Assembly (NCBI GenBank): GCA_013002625.1
Contig: JABDJE010000033.1
Location: 1-25,561 of the forward strand
Length of the DNA: 25,561 nt
DNA from: Saprospiraceae bacterium
Lineage (GTDB): Bacteria; Bacteroidota; Bacteroidia; Chitinophagales; Saprospiraceae
Reading direction: 5' to 3'
The position numbers were made by a program, and so were the translations under genes. Positions 16,199 through 24,192 of the stretch are shown one piece after another; position 1 is the stretch's first letter; each line of letters opens with the position of its first letter. The notes under the pieces were generated by a model that worked only from the letters and a program-made list of their open reading frames with translations, searched no databases and was not told where the DNA came from.

Positions 16199-16669
16199 TT
16201 ATTGCAAATCTGACAGTGTCTGCTTAATAGCTTCAAAATTGGGTAAATTTTTAGGACTTTCCAATACTTCGGCATATTTAACATTACCATCTTTTCCAAC
16301 TATAAAAGCTGCTCTTTTGGAGACACCTTTCAAACCGAGCGCAAATTCTTCATAAAATGCGTCATATGCAACACTAACCTCCTTATTAAAATCAGATAAT
16401 ACAGAAAAGTTAAGTTGGTTGTCTGCTTTAAACTTAGCAAGGGTGAAAGGGGAATCTACTGATATTGCTAACACTTCTGCATTCAAATCATTGTATTTGG
16501 CTACATCATCTCTCATTTGACATAGTTCGGCTGTGCATACGCCAGTGAATGCCATTGGGAAAAATAGTATCAGTACGTTCTTGTTACTAAAATCTGTTAA
16601 ACTAACATCTTCAAAGTCGGTTGACTTCAAAGTAAAAGCGGGTGCTTTATCTCCTACGTTGATTGTCAT
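16199..16669 (-). CDS. Peroxiredoxin (AhpE/BCP-like thiol peroxidase)
   Basis: The 156-residue thioredoxin-fold enzyme reduces hydrogen and organic peroxides. The active-site P-M-A-F-T-G-V-C motif places the peroxidatic cysteine at C45, with P38 and T42 in the expected PxxxTxxC arrangement. C50 is close enough to act as a resolving cysteine, as in atypical 2-Cys BCP enzymes. The F-P-M-A-F-T-G-V-C pattern is closest to AhpE-like proteins. A promoter match (TATTTTTG at 16697-16690, minus strand) and an upstream palindrome suggest its own regulated promoter, which may also drive clpS, aat and the M16 gene. Confidence 0.93.
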   Translation of the reverse strand: MTINVGDKAPAFTLKSTDFEDVSLTDFSNKNVLILFFPMAFTGVCTAELCQMRDDVAKYNDLNAEVLAISVDSPFTLAKFKADNQLNFSVLSDFNKEVSVAYDAFYEEFALGLKGVSKRAAFIVGKDGNVKYAEVLESPKNLPNFEAIKQTLSDLQ

Positions 16670-16689
16670 GAAATAGAGTGTTAACGGTT

Positions 16690-16697
16690 CAAAAATA
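16690..16697 (-). promoter_or_regulatory. Promoter -7 element of the peroxiredoxin operon
   Basis: TATTTTTG on the minus strand fits the Bacteroidota consensus TAnnTTTG exactly and ends about 20 bases before the ATG at 16669. The -33 region falls in or next to the palindrome at 16710-16730. Confidence 0.5.
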
Positions 16698-16709
16698 GAC
16701 TTTTATCTC

Positions 16710-16730
16710 TATAATTGTGTCCCAATTATA
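16710..16730. promoter_or_regulatory. Palindrome between peroxiredoxin and exporter genes (possible operator)
   Basis: Perfect 8-bp arms TATAATTG (16710-16717) and CAATTATA (16723-16730) flank five bases. It lies just upstream of the peroxiredoxin -7 element and about 60 bp before the divergent exporter start. The AT-rich arms are loosely like Fur/PerR-type sites but not a canonical PerR box. Confidence 0.45.
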
Positions 16731-16788
16731 AGATTTGATCAATTAATTGCAAATATGCCTTTTACTTGCCACATTTCACCACAGCAAC

Positions 16789-17667
16789 ATGAATAAAAAG
16801 CTTAGTTCTTATTTACAATTGCACACTGCCGTCTTGCTATTTGGCTTAACCGCCATTCTTGGTGACCTGATCAGTATCACGGCATTTAACCTTGTATGGT
16901 GGCGCGTTTTGATAACAAGCTTAAGCTTATTATTGTTTATCCGATTTGGCACAAGACTATATAAATTAGGTAAAAAGACACTCTTAATATTTTTAGGAAT
17001 AGGGGTGATCGTAGCTGTTCACTGGGTGACTTTTTATGGCGCCATTAAATTTTCGAATGCTTCCGTTGTGCTCGCAGCCATGGCGACTGCTTCCCTTTTT
17101 ACATCGCTCATAGAACCGCTTATCACTGGGAAAAAATTCAGTAAAATTGAACTCCTGCTAGGTCTGATGGTAATCCCTCCGATGTTACTGATCGCCAATA
17201 ATATTGATTTATCAATGCAAAAAGGATTGTGGATAGGATTGTTATCAGCCTTACTTGCATCCATCTTCGCTTGTTACAATAAAAAGTATGTTCATCTGGC
17301 CAACTCCACAGAAATAACATTTCTTGAAATCACGGGTGCATTTCTGTTTCTAACACTATGCCTTCCTTTTATTAAGACAAGCACGGCCGGCTTTATGCCC
17401 ACACCCTCCGACTGGTTCTATCTTATGATTCTCGCCTTGGCCTGTACCACTCTGGCATACGTGTTAAGTGTAAAAGCCTTAAGACACTTATCCGCATTTG
17501 ATGCTAACCTGGTTGTAAACCTTGAGCCCGTATATGGCATTTTACTAGCTGTTGTTATTTTAAAGGAACATCAAGAAATGAGTCCTAACTTTTATTGGGG
17601 TATGGTTTTGATTATGCTCATTGTGTTTAGCCACCCGATTATCAAAAAAAGAATGAAAATTAAATAG
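16789..17667 (+). CDS. DMT superfamily (EamA) transporter
   Basis: The 292-residue inner-membrane protein has ten predicted membrane segments in two EamA repeats. The first repeat begins near residue 8 (L-H-T-A-V-L-L-F-G-L-T-A-I) and the second near residue 140 (G-L-W-I-G-L-L-S-A-L-L-A-S). The family signature near the end, N-L-E-P-V-Y-G-I-L-L-A, is present. Members export amino acids, purines or other metabolites; the substrate cannot be predicted. The frame opens at a TTG (16747), but the ATG at 16789, starting M-N-K-K-L-S, is preferred. The next gene starts one base after the stop, so the O-methyltransferase is cotranscribed. Confidence 0.92.
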   Translation: MNKKLSSYLQLHTAVLLFGLTAILGDLISITAFNLVWWRVLITSLSLLLFIRFGTRLYKLGKKTLLIFLGIGVIVAVHWVTFYGAIKFSNASVVLAAMATASLFTSLIEPLITGKKFSKIELLLGLMVIPPMLLIANNIDLSMQKGLWIGLLSALLASIFACYNKKYVHLANSTEITFLEITGAFLFLTLCLPFIKTSTAGFMPTPSDWFYLMILALACTTLAYVLSVKALRHLSAFDANLVVNLEPVYGILLAVVILKEHQEMSPNFYWGMVLIMLIVFSHPIIKKRMKIK

Positions 17668-17668
17668 T

Positions 17669-18313
17669 ATGTCCAGAAATATAATTTCATCTCCAGACAT
17701 TGTAACATACTGCAAACAATTCAGCACGCCGGTAGATAGTGCTTTAGCTGAATTGGCGGAACGCACTAAAAATACTGTGGGTCAAGAAGTCATGTTATCC
17801 GAAGCCTATCTGGGCAGATTCCTACAAATTATTGGTCTCATCGTTCAACCCAAATATATTTTGGAAGTCGGTACTTTCACTGGATATGGTGCTATATGTT
17901 TGGCACAAATCGTCAAGGCTGATGGCAAAGTAATTACCCTTGAAAAAGACCAGCGTCTGAAGGATTTTGCCAGTGATATAATTCAAGATCTTAAGTTGAC
18001 GGATAAAATTGAGGCCCACTTTGGCGACGCAGCTGCGCTTATTGAGGCATTGGATTATGAATTTGATTTGGTCTTTATTGATGCTGCGAAAAGACAATAC
18101 ATCGATTATTATGAACGCGTTCTGCCCAAGCTCAGATCAGGAGGTATAATTATAGCAGACAATGTCCTCTGGAAAGGATTGATCACCAATGAAAACAAGG
18201 ATAAACTGTGTGAAGGACTTGATATGTTCAATCGTCATGTTCATGAAGATGCGCGAACTGAAAATATACTCTTACCAATAGATGACGGAATAAATCTTAT
18301 TAGAAAGAAATAA
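17669..18313 (+). CDS. SAM-dependent O-methyltransferase (Methyltransf_3)
   Basis: The 214-residue class I methyltransferase belongs to the catechol/caffeoyl-CoA O-methyltransferase-like group. The SAM-binding motif is L-E-V-G-T-F-T-G-Y-G at about 66-75, followed by acidic V-I-T-L-E-K-D. A metal-binding F-I-D-A-A-K segment is near residues 132-137, and G-G-I-I-I-A-D-N-V-L-W-K-G carries the second metal ligands. The set is complete. The acceptor is unknown but is often a small catechol-like compound. It starts one base after the exporter stop, suggesting that a modified metabolite may be exported, though this is only contextual. Confidence 0.94.
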   Translation: MSRNIISSPDIVTYCKQFSTPVDSALAELAERTKNTVGQEVMLSEAYLGRFLQIIGLIVQPKYILEVGTFTGYGAICLAQIVKADGKVITLEKDQRLKDFASDIIQDLKLTDKIEAHFGDAAALIEALDYEFDLVFIDAAKRQYIDYYERVLPKLRSGGIIIADNVLWKGLITNENKDKLCEGLDMFNRHVHEDARTENILLPIDDGINLIRKK

Positions 18314-18379
18314 TAAAATGTCCTCTTCGATAAATTGAATAATCATATTAAAAGATAATTTTTGATCAACTTTGAAAGT

Positions 18380-20041
18380 ATGAACAGGATAATTTCCTTC
18401 ATTGTATTTGGACTGCTTTCACTCAGCGCAGTTGGACAGGATCAAACCGTAGGCGTCTTTTTGAACACACCAGAAGCAGAGAATGGCTATACCCTGATTG
18501 CGCCTACCGCTTCCAGAACAACTTACTTAATAGACAACTGTGGTAATGTAATCAATACGTGGCAATCCGATTATTTGCCGGGAATGGTCGCTTATCTTTT
18601 AGATGACGGACGATTGTTGCGCGCCTGCAAAAAAGCCGCAAGTTTTTCATCCGGTGGTTCGGGCGGAAGAATAGAAATGTACAATTGGGATGATCAGCTT
18701 ATATGGTCTTATGATATAGCTGATGACGTTCAGCATCAACATCATGATCTTGCGATTATGCCCAATGGTAATATTCTGGCTATAGTATGGGATCGCAGGC
18801 CGGATATGGAAGTTATACAAGCTGGAAGAGACCCAAACTCTATAGGTTCTTCAGGTGTATGGTATGAGAAAATTCTGGAATTAAGTCCCATAGGTACGGA
18901 TAGCGCTGAAATAGTTTGGGAATGGTATCTGTTCGATCATCTCGTTCAGGACTTTGACAGCACCAAGAACAATTATGGCGTCATTAAAGACTCCCCGCAT
19001 CGTATGGATATTAATTATCGAAATTATTTTGGCACCAACCCTGGCCCCGGTGATTGGTTCCACATGAATGCCATAGATTACAATCCTGAGCTTGATCAAA
19101 TCGTCTTCAGTTCAAGATCTACAAACGAGATATATATAATCGATCATTCCACAACCACCCAAGAGGCTGCTTCGAGCAGCGGAGGCCAGGCTGGTATGGG
19201 AGGAGACTTTCTTTACAGATGGGGTAACCCTGAGGCCTATCAACGCGGTACACCCATTGGTCAAAAGTTATTTGGTCAACATGATGCCCAATGGATAGAC
19301 GAAGGACTTAAAGATGCCGGAAAAATCATGGTATTTAATAACGGTATTGGTAGACCGAGTGTCGATTATTCAAGCATTGAGATCATTGATCCACCCTTAG
19401 ATGGTTTTAATTATTCACTTGCTGAAGAAGAATCCTTTCTTCCTCTTGAGTCCAGTTGGACATTTACCGGTGAAAATGAAACTGCGTTTTTCTCGACACG
19501 TGTCTCAGGTGCCAGCAGGCTGGCGAATGGAAATACATTAATTTGTTCCGGAAATGAAGGTCGAATATTTGAAGTTGATTCTACAGGCAACTTGGTCTGG
19601 GACTTCATCAATCCGGTTATAAATTTCGGACCCGTTTCCCAGGGACAAGTACCAAGTACAAATGATATGTTTCGCGCTTATAAGTATAGCCCTGATTATC
19701 CGGCATTTGAAGATCGCATCCTATTTCCAGGACCTAAAATTGAAAATAATCCATGGCCTGACAGTTGTGTCATTTATGATAACACTGTGCGTGTTCAAGA
19801 AAATATATTAAACGAAAATGTGCAAGTTTATCCAAATCCAGCAAGGAGTTTTGTCACTCTAGAAAACAATTCCAGTCATGCCTTGCAAGTCAATATTTTC
19901 AATACTATGGGAAGCCTGCAATCCAGTTTTGAGATGGATGCCAACCATACAAAATCTATAGATGTGTTCAACTGGAACAAGGGTATATACTTTGCAAGCC
20001 TGAGCAATGGTCAGACTATCAAATTGATCATAGCAAATTAA
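18380..20041 (+). CDS. Secreted arylsulfotransferase-like protein with T9SS sorting domain
   Basis: The 553-residue protein has a signal peptide (cleavage near A-V-G-Q, residue 20). A six-bladed beta-propeller ASST-like domain spans about 25-470, and a type IX C-terminal domain about 482-553, starting V-Q-V-Y-P-N-P-A-R-S-F. Histidines that may form the sulfate-transfer centre lie in H119-x-H121-H122-D, W-F-H228-M-N, I-D-H256-S-T-T and G-Q-H301-D-A-Q-W. The G-G-D-F-L-Y-R-W-G-N-P blade is characteristic of the Bacteroidota group. Real ASSTs move sulfate between phenols; many of these secreted homologues have no tested activity. The frame opens at a TTG (18362), but the ATG at 18380 starts the signal peptide. 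PorD, encoded in this window, belongs to the export machinery it would use. Confidence 0.9.
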   Translation: MNRIISFIVFGLLSLSAVGQDQTVGVFLNTPEAENGYTLIAPTASRTTYLIDNCGNVINTWQSDYLPGMVAYLLDDGRLLRACKKAASFSSGGSGGRIEMYNWDDQLIWSYDIADDVQHQHHDLAIMPNGNILAIVWDRRPDMEVIQAGRDPNSIGSSGVWYEKILELSPIGTDSAEIVWEWYLFDHLVQDFDSTKNNYGVIKDSPHRMDINYRNYFGTNPGPGDWFHMNAIDYNPELDQIVFSSRSTNEIYIIDHSTTTQEAASSSGGQAGMGGDFLYRWGNPEAYQRGTPIGQKLFGQHDAQWIDEGLKDAGKIMVFNNGIGRPSVDYSSIEIIDPPLDGFNYSLAEEESFLPLESSWTFTGENETAFFSTRVSGASRLANGNTLICSGNEGRIFEVDSTGNLVWDFINPVINFGPVSQGQVPSTNDMFRAYKYSPDYPAFEDRILFPGPKIENNPWPDSCVIYDNTVRVQENILNENVQVYPNPARSFVTLENNSSHALQVNIFNTMGSLQSSFEMDANHTKSIDVFNWNKGIYFASLSNGQTIKLIIAN

Positions 20042-20592
20042 TCAACCTCAACGGCTGAATGTACTACGGTCTCAAATTGATTAAGGGCAGTGCGCAGGTT
20101 ATCGAGCAAATCGGGTGCTGTAACACCACGGCCATCTTCAAAGTTTTTTCCAAAGAAAGGCAAGGAAAATGTAGCAACGACCTTACCATCATTAAATGGC
20201 ATTCTAGCTGTAGCGGCATCCAGTACACCTCGGCCACCCCGGCCTCCTGGCGACGCTGCCATGAGTAACATAGGTTTGGCTTCCCAGGTACTTTTTTCAA
20301 TCCTCGATATCCAATCAAATATATTCTTGAATGCTGCTGAATACGACCCATTATGCTCTGCAAAAGAAATAATGATCCCATCGCTTTGTTTTACAATTTC
20401 TTTGAAACGTAGGGCAGGTTCCGGGATACCATTTTCATGCTCTTTGTCGATACTGTAAATAGGCATGTCAAAATCATTCAAATCCAACAGTTCTAGGCTA
20501 ACATTCTCCAATAAGCCAGCGGCAAAATAGGCAAGTCTTTTATTGATAGAATTCCTGCTTGTGCTTGCACCAAATACCATAATTTTCTTCAT
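20038..20592 (-). CDS. NAD(P)H-dependent FMN reductase
   Basis: The 184-residue flavodoxin-fold enzyme has the FMN-phosphate loop G-A-S-T-S-R-N-S-I-N-K at about 8-18. The A-E-H-N-G-S-Y-S-A-A-F-K-N segment at about 76-88 and the M-A-A-S-P-G-G-R-G-G loop are both typical of NADPH-dependent FMN/quinone/chromate reductases. The frame extends upstream to 20742, but those 50 residues do not resemble the family and the ATG at 20592 starts at the first beta strand. The 3' end overlaps the arylsulfotransferase-like gene by four bases on the opposite strand. The natural substrate is not known. Confidence 0.92.
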   Translation of the reverse strand: MKKIMVFGASTSRNSINKRLAYFAAGLLENVSLELLDLNDFDMPIYSIDKEHENGIPEPALRFKEIVKQSDGIIISFAEHNGSYSAAFKNIFDWISRIEKSTWEAKPMLLMAASPGGRGGRGVLDAATARMPFNDGKVVATFSLPFFGKNFEDGRGVTAPDLLDNLRTALNQFETVVHSAVEVD

Positions 20593-20991
20593 ATCGTTGA
20601 AATAATCTAGGTTTTTAAAAGTGAAAAACGAATCCAATTGTATTGTTGGGTCAGCGGCATTTAAGCTTACAGCTTTCGGGTGTCCAAATAGAATCAAAAA
20701 ATTAACAATCCAATTTTGATTAACACCCAAAAAGCCACCCATTCACCTAACAAATTCAGGCTACACTACTTACTCAGTTCTTCAAGCAATCAGAAACGGC
20801 AAAATTAACTATGTGCTATGGGTTAACAACAATCATATAGGAATTGTTGACACTGTATTTTAGGACATAATCTGAGATGTCTGTTCAATTACCCTCAAAG
20901 TTTAATTGAGATAATTGAAAAGAAAGTTGTCAGTTATGTTTTAGAAGAAGTCAAAAGAATACTTTTGCAAAGCGACCAAGTTAAAGCACGC
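20593..20991. other. Divergent intergenic region, about 400 bp
   Basis: This gap separates the reductase and hemW starts. Apart from the promoter match at 20960-20967, it holds an inverted repeat CAACAAT/ATTGTTG (20827-20849, nine-base spacer) and a shorter TCAATT/AATTGA pair near 20885-20909. I see no convincing gene; the open frame next to the reductase is non-homologous upstream extension. Confidence 0.45.
20960..20967 (+). promoter_or_regulatory. Promoter -7 element before hemW
   Basis: TACTTTTG matches TAnnTTTG exactly and ends 24 bases before the hemW ATG at 20992. A convincing -33 TTTG was not found at the standard spacing, so this rests on one element. Confidence 0.45.
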
Positions 20992-22113
20992 ATGTCAGGA
21001 ATTTATATTCACATACCATTTTGCAAGCAGGCTTGCCACTATTGCAATTTTCATTTTTCCACTTCTTTGAAGTTGATGGACGATATGGTGGATGCCATCG
21101 TCATCGAAATGGCGCTCAGGAAGAATTATCTTTCAGATGAATCAATCCAGACAATATATTTTGGAGGTGGCACACCTTCATTGCTTGAAGCCGTGCATTT
21201 CAAAAAAATATTTGATAAAATTCACGAACTCTACATGGTCGCCGACCAGGCAGAAGTGACGCTTGAAGCCAATCCGGATGACCTAAGTATGGAAAAAATT
21301 CAGATTCTCAAGGAGTATGGTATCAATAGATTAAGCGTAGGAATTCAATCATTTTTTGACAATGATCTGCAGTGGATGAACAGAAGTCATAACAGCTTGC
21401 AGGCCCATCAGGTATTGGAGCACGCTGGAAAAGCTGGAATAGACAACATAAGTATTGATCTGATATTTGGAGGCCTTCATGCTACGGAAGCATCCTGGAA
21501 GAAAAATCTTGAAATTGCCGTGGAATATAAAATCCCCCATATTTCGTGTTATGGATTAACCATAGAAGAGCGCACCGCTTTGGCACATCAGTTAAAAACA
21601 GGAAAGACATCGGTAGCTTCTGAAGAGAAGCAGTCATTATTTTACCAGATGGCCAATGACTATCTTTCAGAAGCTGGTTATTTACACTACGAAATATCCA
21701 ATTACAGCTTACCTGGCAAACTATCTGTTCACAACACAAGTTACTGGCAACAAAAACCATATATCGGTCTTGGGCCCTCGGCGCATTCCTTTAATGGAAC
21801 TACGCGTCAATGGAATCTTGCCAACAATCCCAAGTACATTGAATCTCTTTCTGACAATAAGGTACCGTTCACAATTGAAGAATTAACATCAACAGACATT
21901 TACAACGAATATCTGATGACAGGGTTAAGAACAATCTGGGGATGCGATTGGGTAAAATTAGAGGCTCTAAACATAGATGCGGCGAGACAACTTAAGCTTG
22001 AATTAGCAGACCATGTCCATAAGGGTCTCATCACCTCAGATACAGATAGTATTCGCTTGACAGCACAGGGGCAGTTGATCGCTGATAGTATTATTGCATC
22101 GTTTTTTATATAA
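20992..22113 (+). CDS. hemW: Radical SAM protein HemW (heme chaperone)
   Basis: HemW is a HemN-like radical SAM protein that binds heme and delivers it to respiratory proteins. The 373-residue protein has the iron-sulfur motif C11-x3-C15-x2-C18-N-F, with F rather than C at the final position, which separates HemW from true HemN. The G-G-G-T-P-S SAM motif is at 58-63. The H-N-T-S-Y-W motif at 247-252 matches the HNxxYW heme-binding signature of HemW. The C-terminal winged-helix domain is present. A TTG at 20965 could extend the frame, but the ATG at 20992 starts directly before G-I-Y-I-H-I-P-F-C. The next gene follows after eight bases. Confidence 0.95.
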   Translation: MSGIYIHIPFCKQACHYCNFHFSTSLKLMDDMVDAIVIEMALRKNYLSDESIQTIYFGGGTPSLLEAVHFKKIFDKIHELYMVADQAEVTLEANPDDLSMEKIQILKEYGINRLSVGIQSFFDNDLQWMNRSHNSLQAHQVLEHAGKAGIDNISIDLIFGGLHATEASWKKNLEIAVEYKIPHISCYGLTIEERTALAHQLKTGKTSVASEEKQSLFYQMANDYLSEAGYLHYEISNYSLPGKLSVHNTSYWQQKPYIGLGPSAHSFNGTTRQWNLANNPKYIESLSDNKVPFTIEELTSTDIYNEYLMTGLRTIWGCDWVKLEALNIDAARQLKLELADHVHKGLITSDTDSIRLTAQGQLIADSIIASFFI

Positions 22114-22121
22114 TCATAGTC

Positions 22122-22724
22122 ATGGTTGTGCCTTATAAAATACTTGCACCAGTAAAAGATCGTAAAAAGGAATACAGATTCACCGCACCCGTGGCTCATC
22201 TACTGGCATTGGTTTCTGATCAGGAAAGGCGTGTAATTCTTGAAACCAAAATTTATTGCAGGTCCTTAATAAGGTATATACCATGGTTCAGAACATCTAA
22301 AGGTGGAGGTGCCATTACCTTTGCGAATCGCAGATGGCGGTCGATAACTTATACTGAAAACTTTTTTTCAAATGATTTAAGTCGTTTTGGAGAAAAGGCT
22401 TATGGCAATGATACTATGGCATGGTTGCATTTAAGTGCACATGAAGTGGGACATATAAAGCACGGCTTCAAATACGGATCTCTCTTGATATATTTGATTG
22501 CTTTTATATTTCAATACATCCGATTTGGTCATGGTGCTGCTCCTTTGGAAATAGAAGCAGATCAAGGCTCCAACACTTTAATGCGATGGCATAATTATTT
22601 AAAAATAAATAGCCTCGGCGATATCGTTAGCCTTCTACAATCTGATCAGCAAGATGAGGTCATCATTGCAGTGCTTGATACCTGGTGGGAAGCTTTTCAA
22701 TGCGATCTTAATTCGCAGGCTTGA
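22122..22724 (+). CDS. Putative HExxH membrane metalloprotease-like protein
   Basis: I do not recognise a named family. The 200-residue protein has A-I-T-F-A-N-R-R-W-R-S-I-T near 64-76, then H107-E-V-G-H111, a membrane segment at about 118-135 and E-I-E-A-D at 143-147. HExxH followed by an acidic ExxAD-type motif is how small zincins of the M48 or DUF4157 kind bind metal, so a zinc site is plausible. The Gly-Asn-then-Arg-Ser-Ile stretch before the motif is also DUF4157-like. It has no signal peptide. It starts eight bases after hemW and is probably cotranscribed. Its end overlaps the convergent hydrolase by 17 bp. Confidence 0.65.
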   Translation: MVVPYKILAPVKDRKKEYRFTAPVAHLLALVSDQERRVILETKIYCRSLIRYIPWFRTSKGGGAITFANRRWRSITYTENFFSNDLSRFGEKAYGNDTMAWLHLSAHEVGHIKHGFKYGSLLIYLIAFIFQYIRFGHGAAPLEIEADQGSNTLMRWHNYLKINSLGDIVSLLQSDQQDEVIIAVLDTWWEAFQCDLNSQA

Positions 22725-22977
22725 TAAATTTTAAGACCAGCTCAACCAATTCGGGATGCAAAGGCATCGAGGCATCACTGTAAGAATTAAGGTCGTCGCT
22801 ACAATCCTCCTTGAGTACCTTCAACACATGCCCCATATTCTGAAGTATCAGCAACTGAGATGATGGATTGGCCTCATGCAAAGCCTCCGCATGCTGTGGG
22901 CCCACTTGCCTGTCGCATTCACCACCAATGATTAGGGTATTCGTATTGATCTTTTTCATTTCCTCAATAGGATCCAA
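22708..22977 (-). CDS. Alpha/beta hydrolase, C-terminal part in the -1 frame
   Basis: This 89-codon frame holds the end of an alpha/beta hydrolase: the catalytic acid region I-I-G-G-E-C-D22-R-Q-V and the catalytic histidine in N-M-G-H50-V-L. It lacks the N-terminal half, start signal and nucleophile, so it is not a complete gene. Its only nearby start is a TTG inside the upstream frame, and the frame is open further upstream across the junction. It joins to the 22956-23627 frame by a -1 shift; the combined protein would be about 306 residues, a normal length for the family. Confidence 0.75.
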   Translation of the reverse strand: MDPIEEMKKINTNTLIIGGECDRQVGPQHAEALHEANPSSQLLILQNMGHVLKVLKEDCSDDLNSYSDASMPLHPELVELVLKFIKPAN

Positions 22978-23627
22978 TGCGAATACTGATTTAAATAGGA
23001 TACTACGCTTTCTCTGAACAGCGATTGTAGCATTGGATTGACTTCACTGAGAGGTTCATTGTTTTCTATTTCTTTTAAATGTACTTCTGCTAATTCTAAT
23101 AACTTGGGAAACTTGGATAACTGCTCTCTTACTATGTCATCCAGTGGAATACTTGTCCCACATACCGCCATCAACCCAGTTACATTTTCATTCTGGTGCG
23201 CTACGACTTTACCAATGAGAGCGCCTTCGCTGTGACCAAAAATGAATATCTTCTTGTACTCTTCCGAGAATTTATCTACAAAGAAGGAAGCATCATAGAT
23301 GTAATCCTGGATGGATAATTCAGATTCTGGCACGCGTGTACTTAACCCAATACCGCGCTTGTCATATCGAAAAGATGAAATTCCATGGTGTCTCAAAGTA
23401 TCTGCCATCATTTTAAATGCATCCGTCTGCAGTCCCATTGAATTATTGCAGTCGCGATCAGTAGGGCCTGATCCTGCAATGAACAACACAAGTACATCAT
23501 TGCCCACATGAATAAGATTACCTTCTATCTCTACGGTGTCGACAGTGTTAATACGCATTATCGTTTCCTGGGCAGAGATTCCCTGCATGAAAAGAAAGCA
23601 AAGAATAAAAGCAGAGATTGTTTTCAT
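22956..23627 (-). CDS. Alpha/beta hydrolase, N-terminal part (frame broken)
   Basis: The 223-codon frame encodes a secreted alpha/beta hydrolase: signal peptide M-K-T-I-S-A-F-I-L-C-F-L-F-M-Q-G, oxyanion region A-G-S-G-P-T-D-R-D, R-Y-D-K-R-G-I-G, and nucleophile elbow G-H-S133-E-G. It then runs L-F-R-E-S-V-V-S-Y-L and ends a few residues later, without the catalytic Asp and His, which are encoded in the -1 frame from 22988 on. The TTG at 23648 is not used; the ATG at 23627 begins the signal peptide. It is either a frameshift mutation, a sequencing indel or programmed frameshifting. It is divergent from the TRAP transporter genes by 73 bp. Confidence 0.8.
   Translation of the reverse strand: MKTISAFILCFLFMQGISAQETIMRINTVDTVEIEGNLIHVGNDVLVLFIAGSGPTDRDCNNSMGLQTDAFKMMADTLRHHGISSFRYDKRGIGLSTRVPESELSIQDYIYDASFFVDKFSEEYKKIFIFGHSEGALIGKVVAHQNENVTGLMAVCGTSIPLDDIVREQLSKFPKLLELAEVHLKEIENNEPLSEVNPMLQSLFRESVVSYLNQYSHWILLRK
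22989..22995 (-). other. Slippery heptamer T_TTA_AAT at the hydrolase frame junction
   Basis: Read in the zero frame (codons TAT TTA AAT), the minus strand gives X_XXY_YYZ, the canonical -1 frameshift pattern. Shifting here moves ribosomes into the frame encoding the catalytic Asp and His. I found no strong stimulatory hairpin or pseudoknot by eye downstream. Confidence 0.4.
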
Positions 23628-23700
23628 GGTAATTAAATTCAGTTTCAATGTAAATTACTGTATTGCAAAATAATTTTCTAATTTCCATTTTGCATTTCAC

Positions 23701-24183
23701 ATGATCAAATTTATTGAAAGTCTAAACGAGAAAATTGGGCAGGCGGCATCCTGGCTCACGACCATTCTGGTTGTCTTTGTGTGCTTTGATGTTTTCCGAC
23801 GGTACTTTTTAAAAGACTCTTCAGCCTGGATCATGGAAATGGAATGGCATCTCTTTGCCATGATTTTTCTTCTGTCGGCTGGATATACATTAAAACATAA
23901 CAAGCATGTACGCGTAGATCTATTTTACGAAAAATTATCGAAGAAGGATAAGGGATGGGTCAATCTTACGGGGAGTCTCCTGTTTATAATTCCGTGGTGT
24001 GTATTAATCATTTGGGTAAGTTGGAATTATGCTATGAATGCCTGGGAAATAAAAGAAGGTTCTCCTGATCCAGGTGGATTGCCTGCGCGCTATCTAATTA
24101 AGTTTTGTATACCCGTCGGCATATTTCTATTGCTCCTACAGTCTTGTGTTCTGGCCATTCAATCCTACCGGGACATTAAATGA
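23701..24183 (+). CDS. TRAP transporter small permease subunit DctQ
   Basis: The 160-residue inner-membrane protein has four membrane segments (about 15-38, 50-68, 88-110 and 130-152). It carries the DctQ-type W-I-M-E-M-E-W-H-L-F-A-M-I-F-L-L-S-A-G-Y segment and the H-V-R-V-D-L-F motif. TRAP transporters use a sodium gradient to import organic acids or sugars captured by a binding protein. DctM follows nine bases later in the same direction. No DctP binding protein is in the window; it may lie beyond the right edge or elsewhere. The substrate, often a carboxylate such as sialic acid or C4-dicarboxylates, cannot be named. Confidence 0.93.
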   Translation: MIKFIESLNEKIGQAASWLTTILVVFVCFDVFRRYFLKDSSAWIMEMEWHLFAMIFLLSAGYTLKHNKHVRVDLFYEKLSKKDKGWVNLTGSLLFIIPWCVLIIWVSWNYAMNAWEIKEGSPDPGGLPARYLIKFCIPVGIFLLLLQSCVLAIQSYRDIK

Positions 24184-24192
24184 AAAAATTAA

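Noticed and set aside
20593..20742. N-terminal extension of the FMN reductase
   Set aside because: The 50 extra residues are not family-like and the beta strand begins at the ATG at 20592.
22815..22940. Second independent hydrolase gene
   Set aside because: The C-terminal frame has no nucleophile or start and complements the upstream frame exactly.
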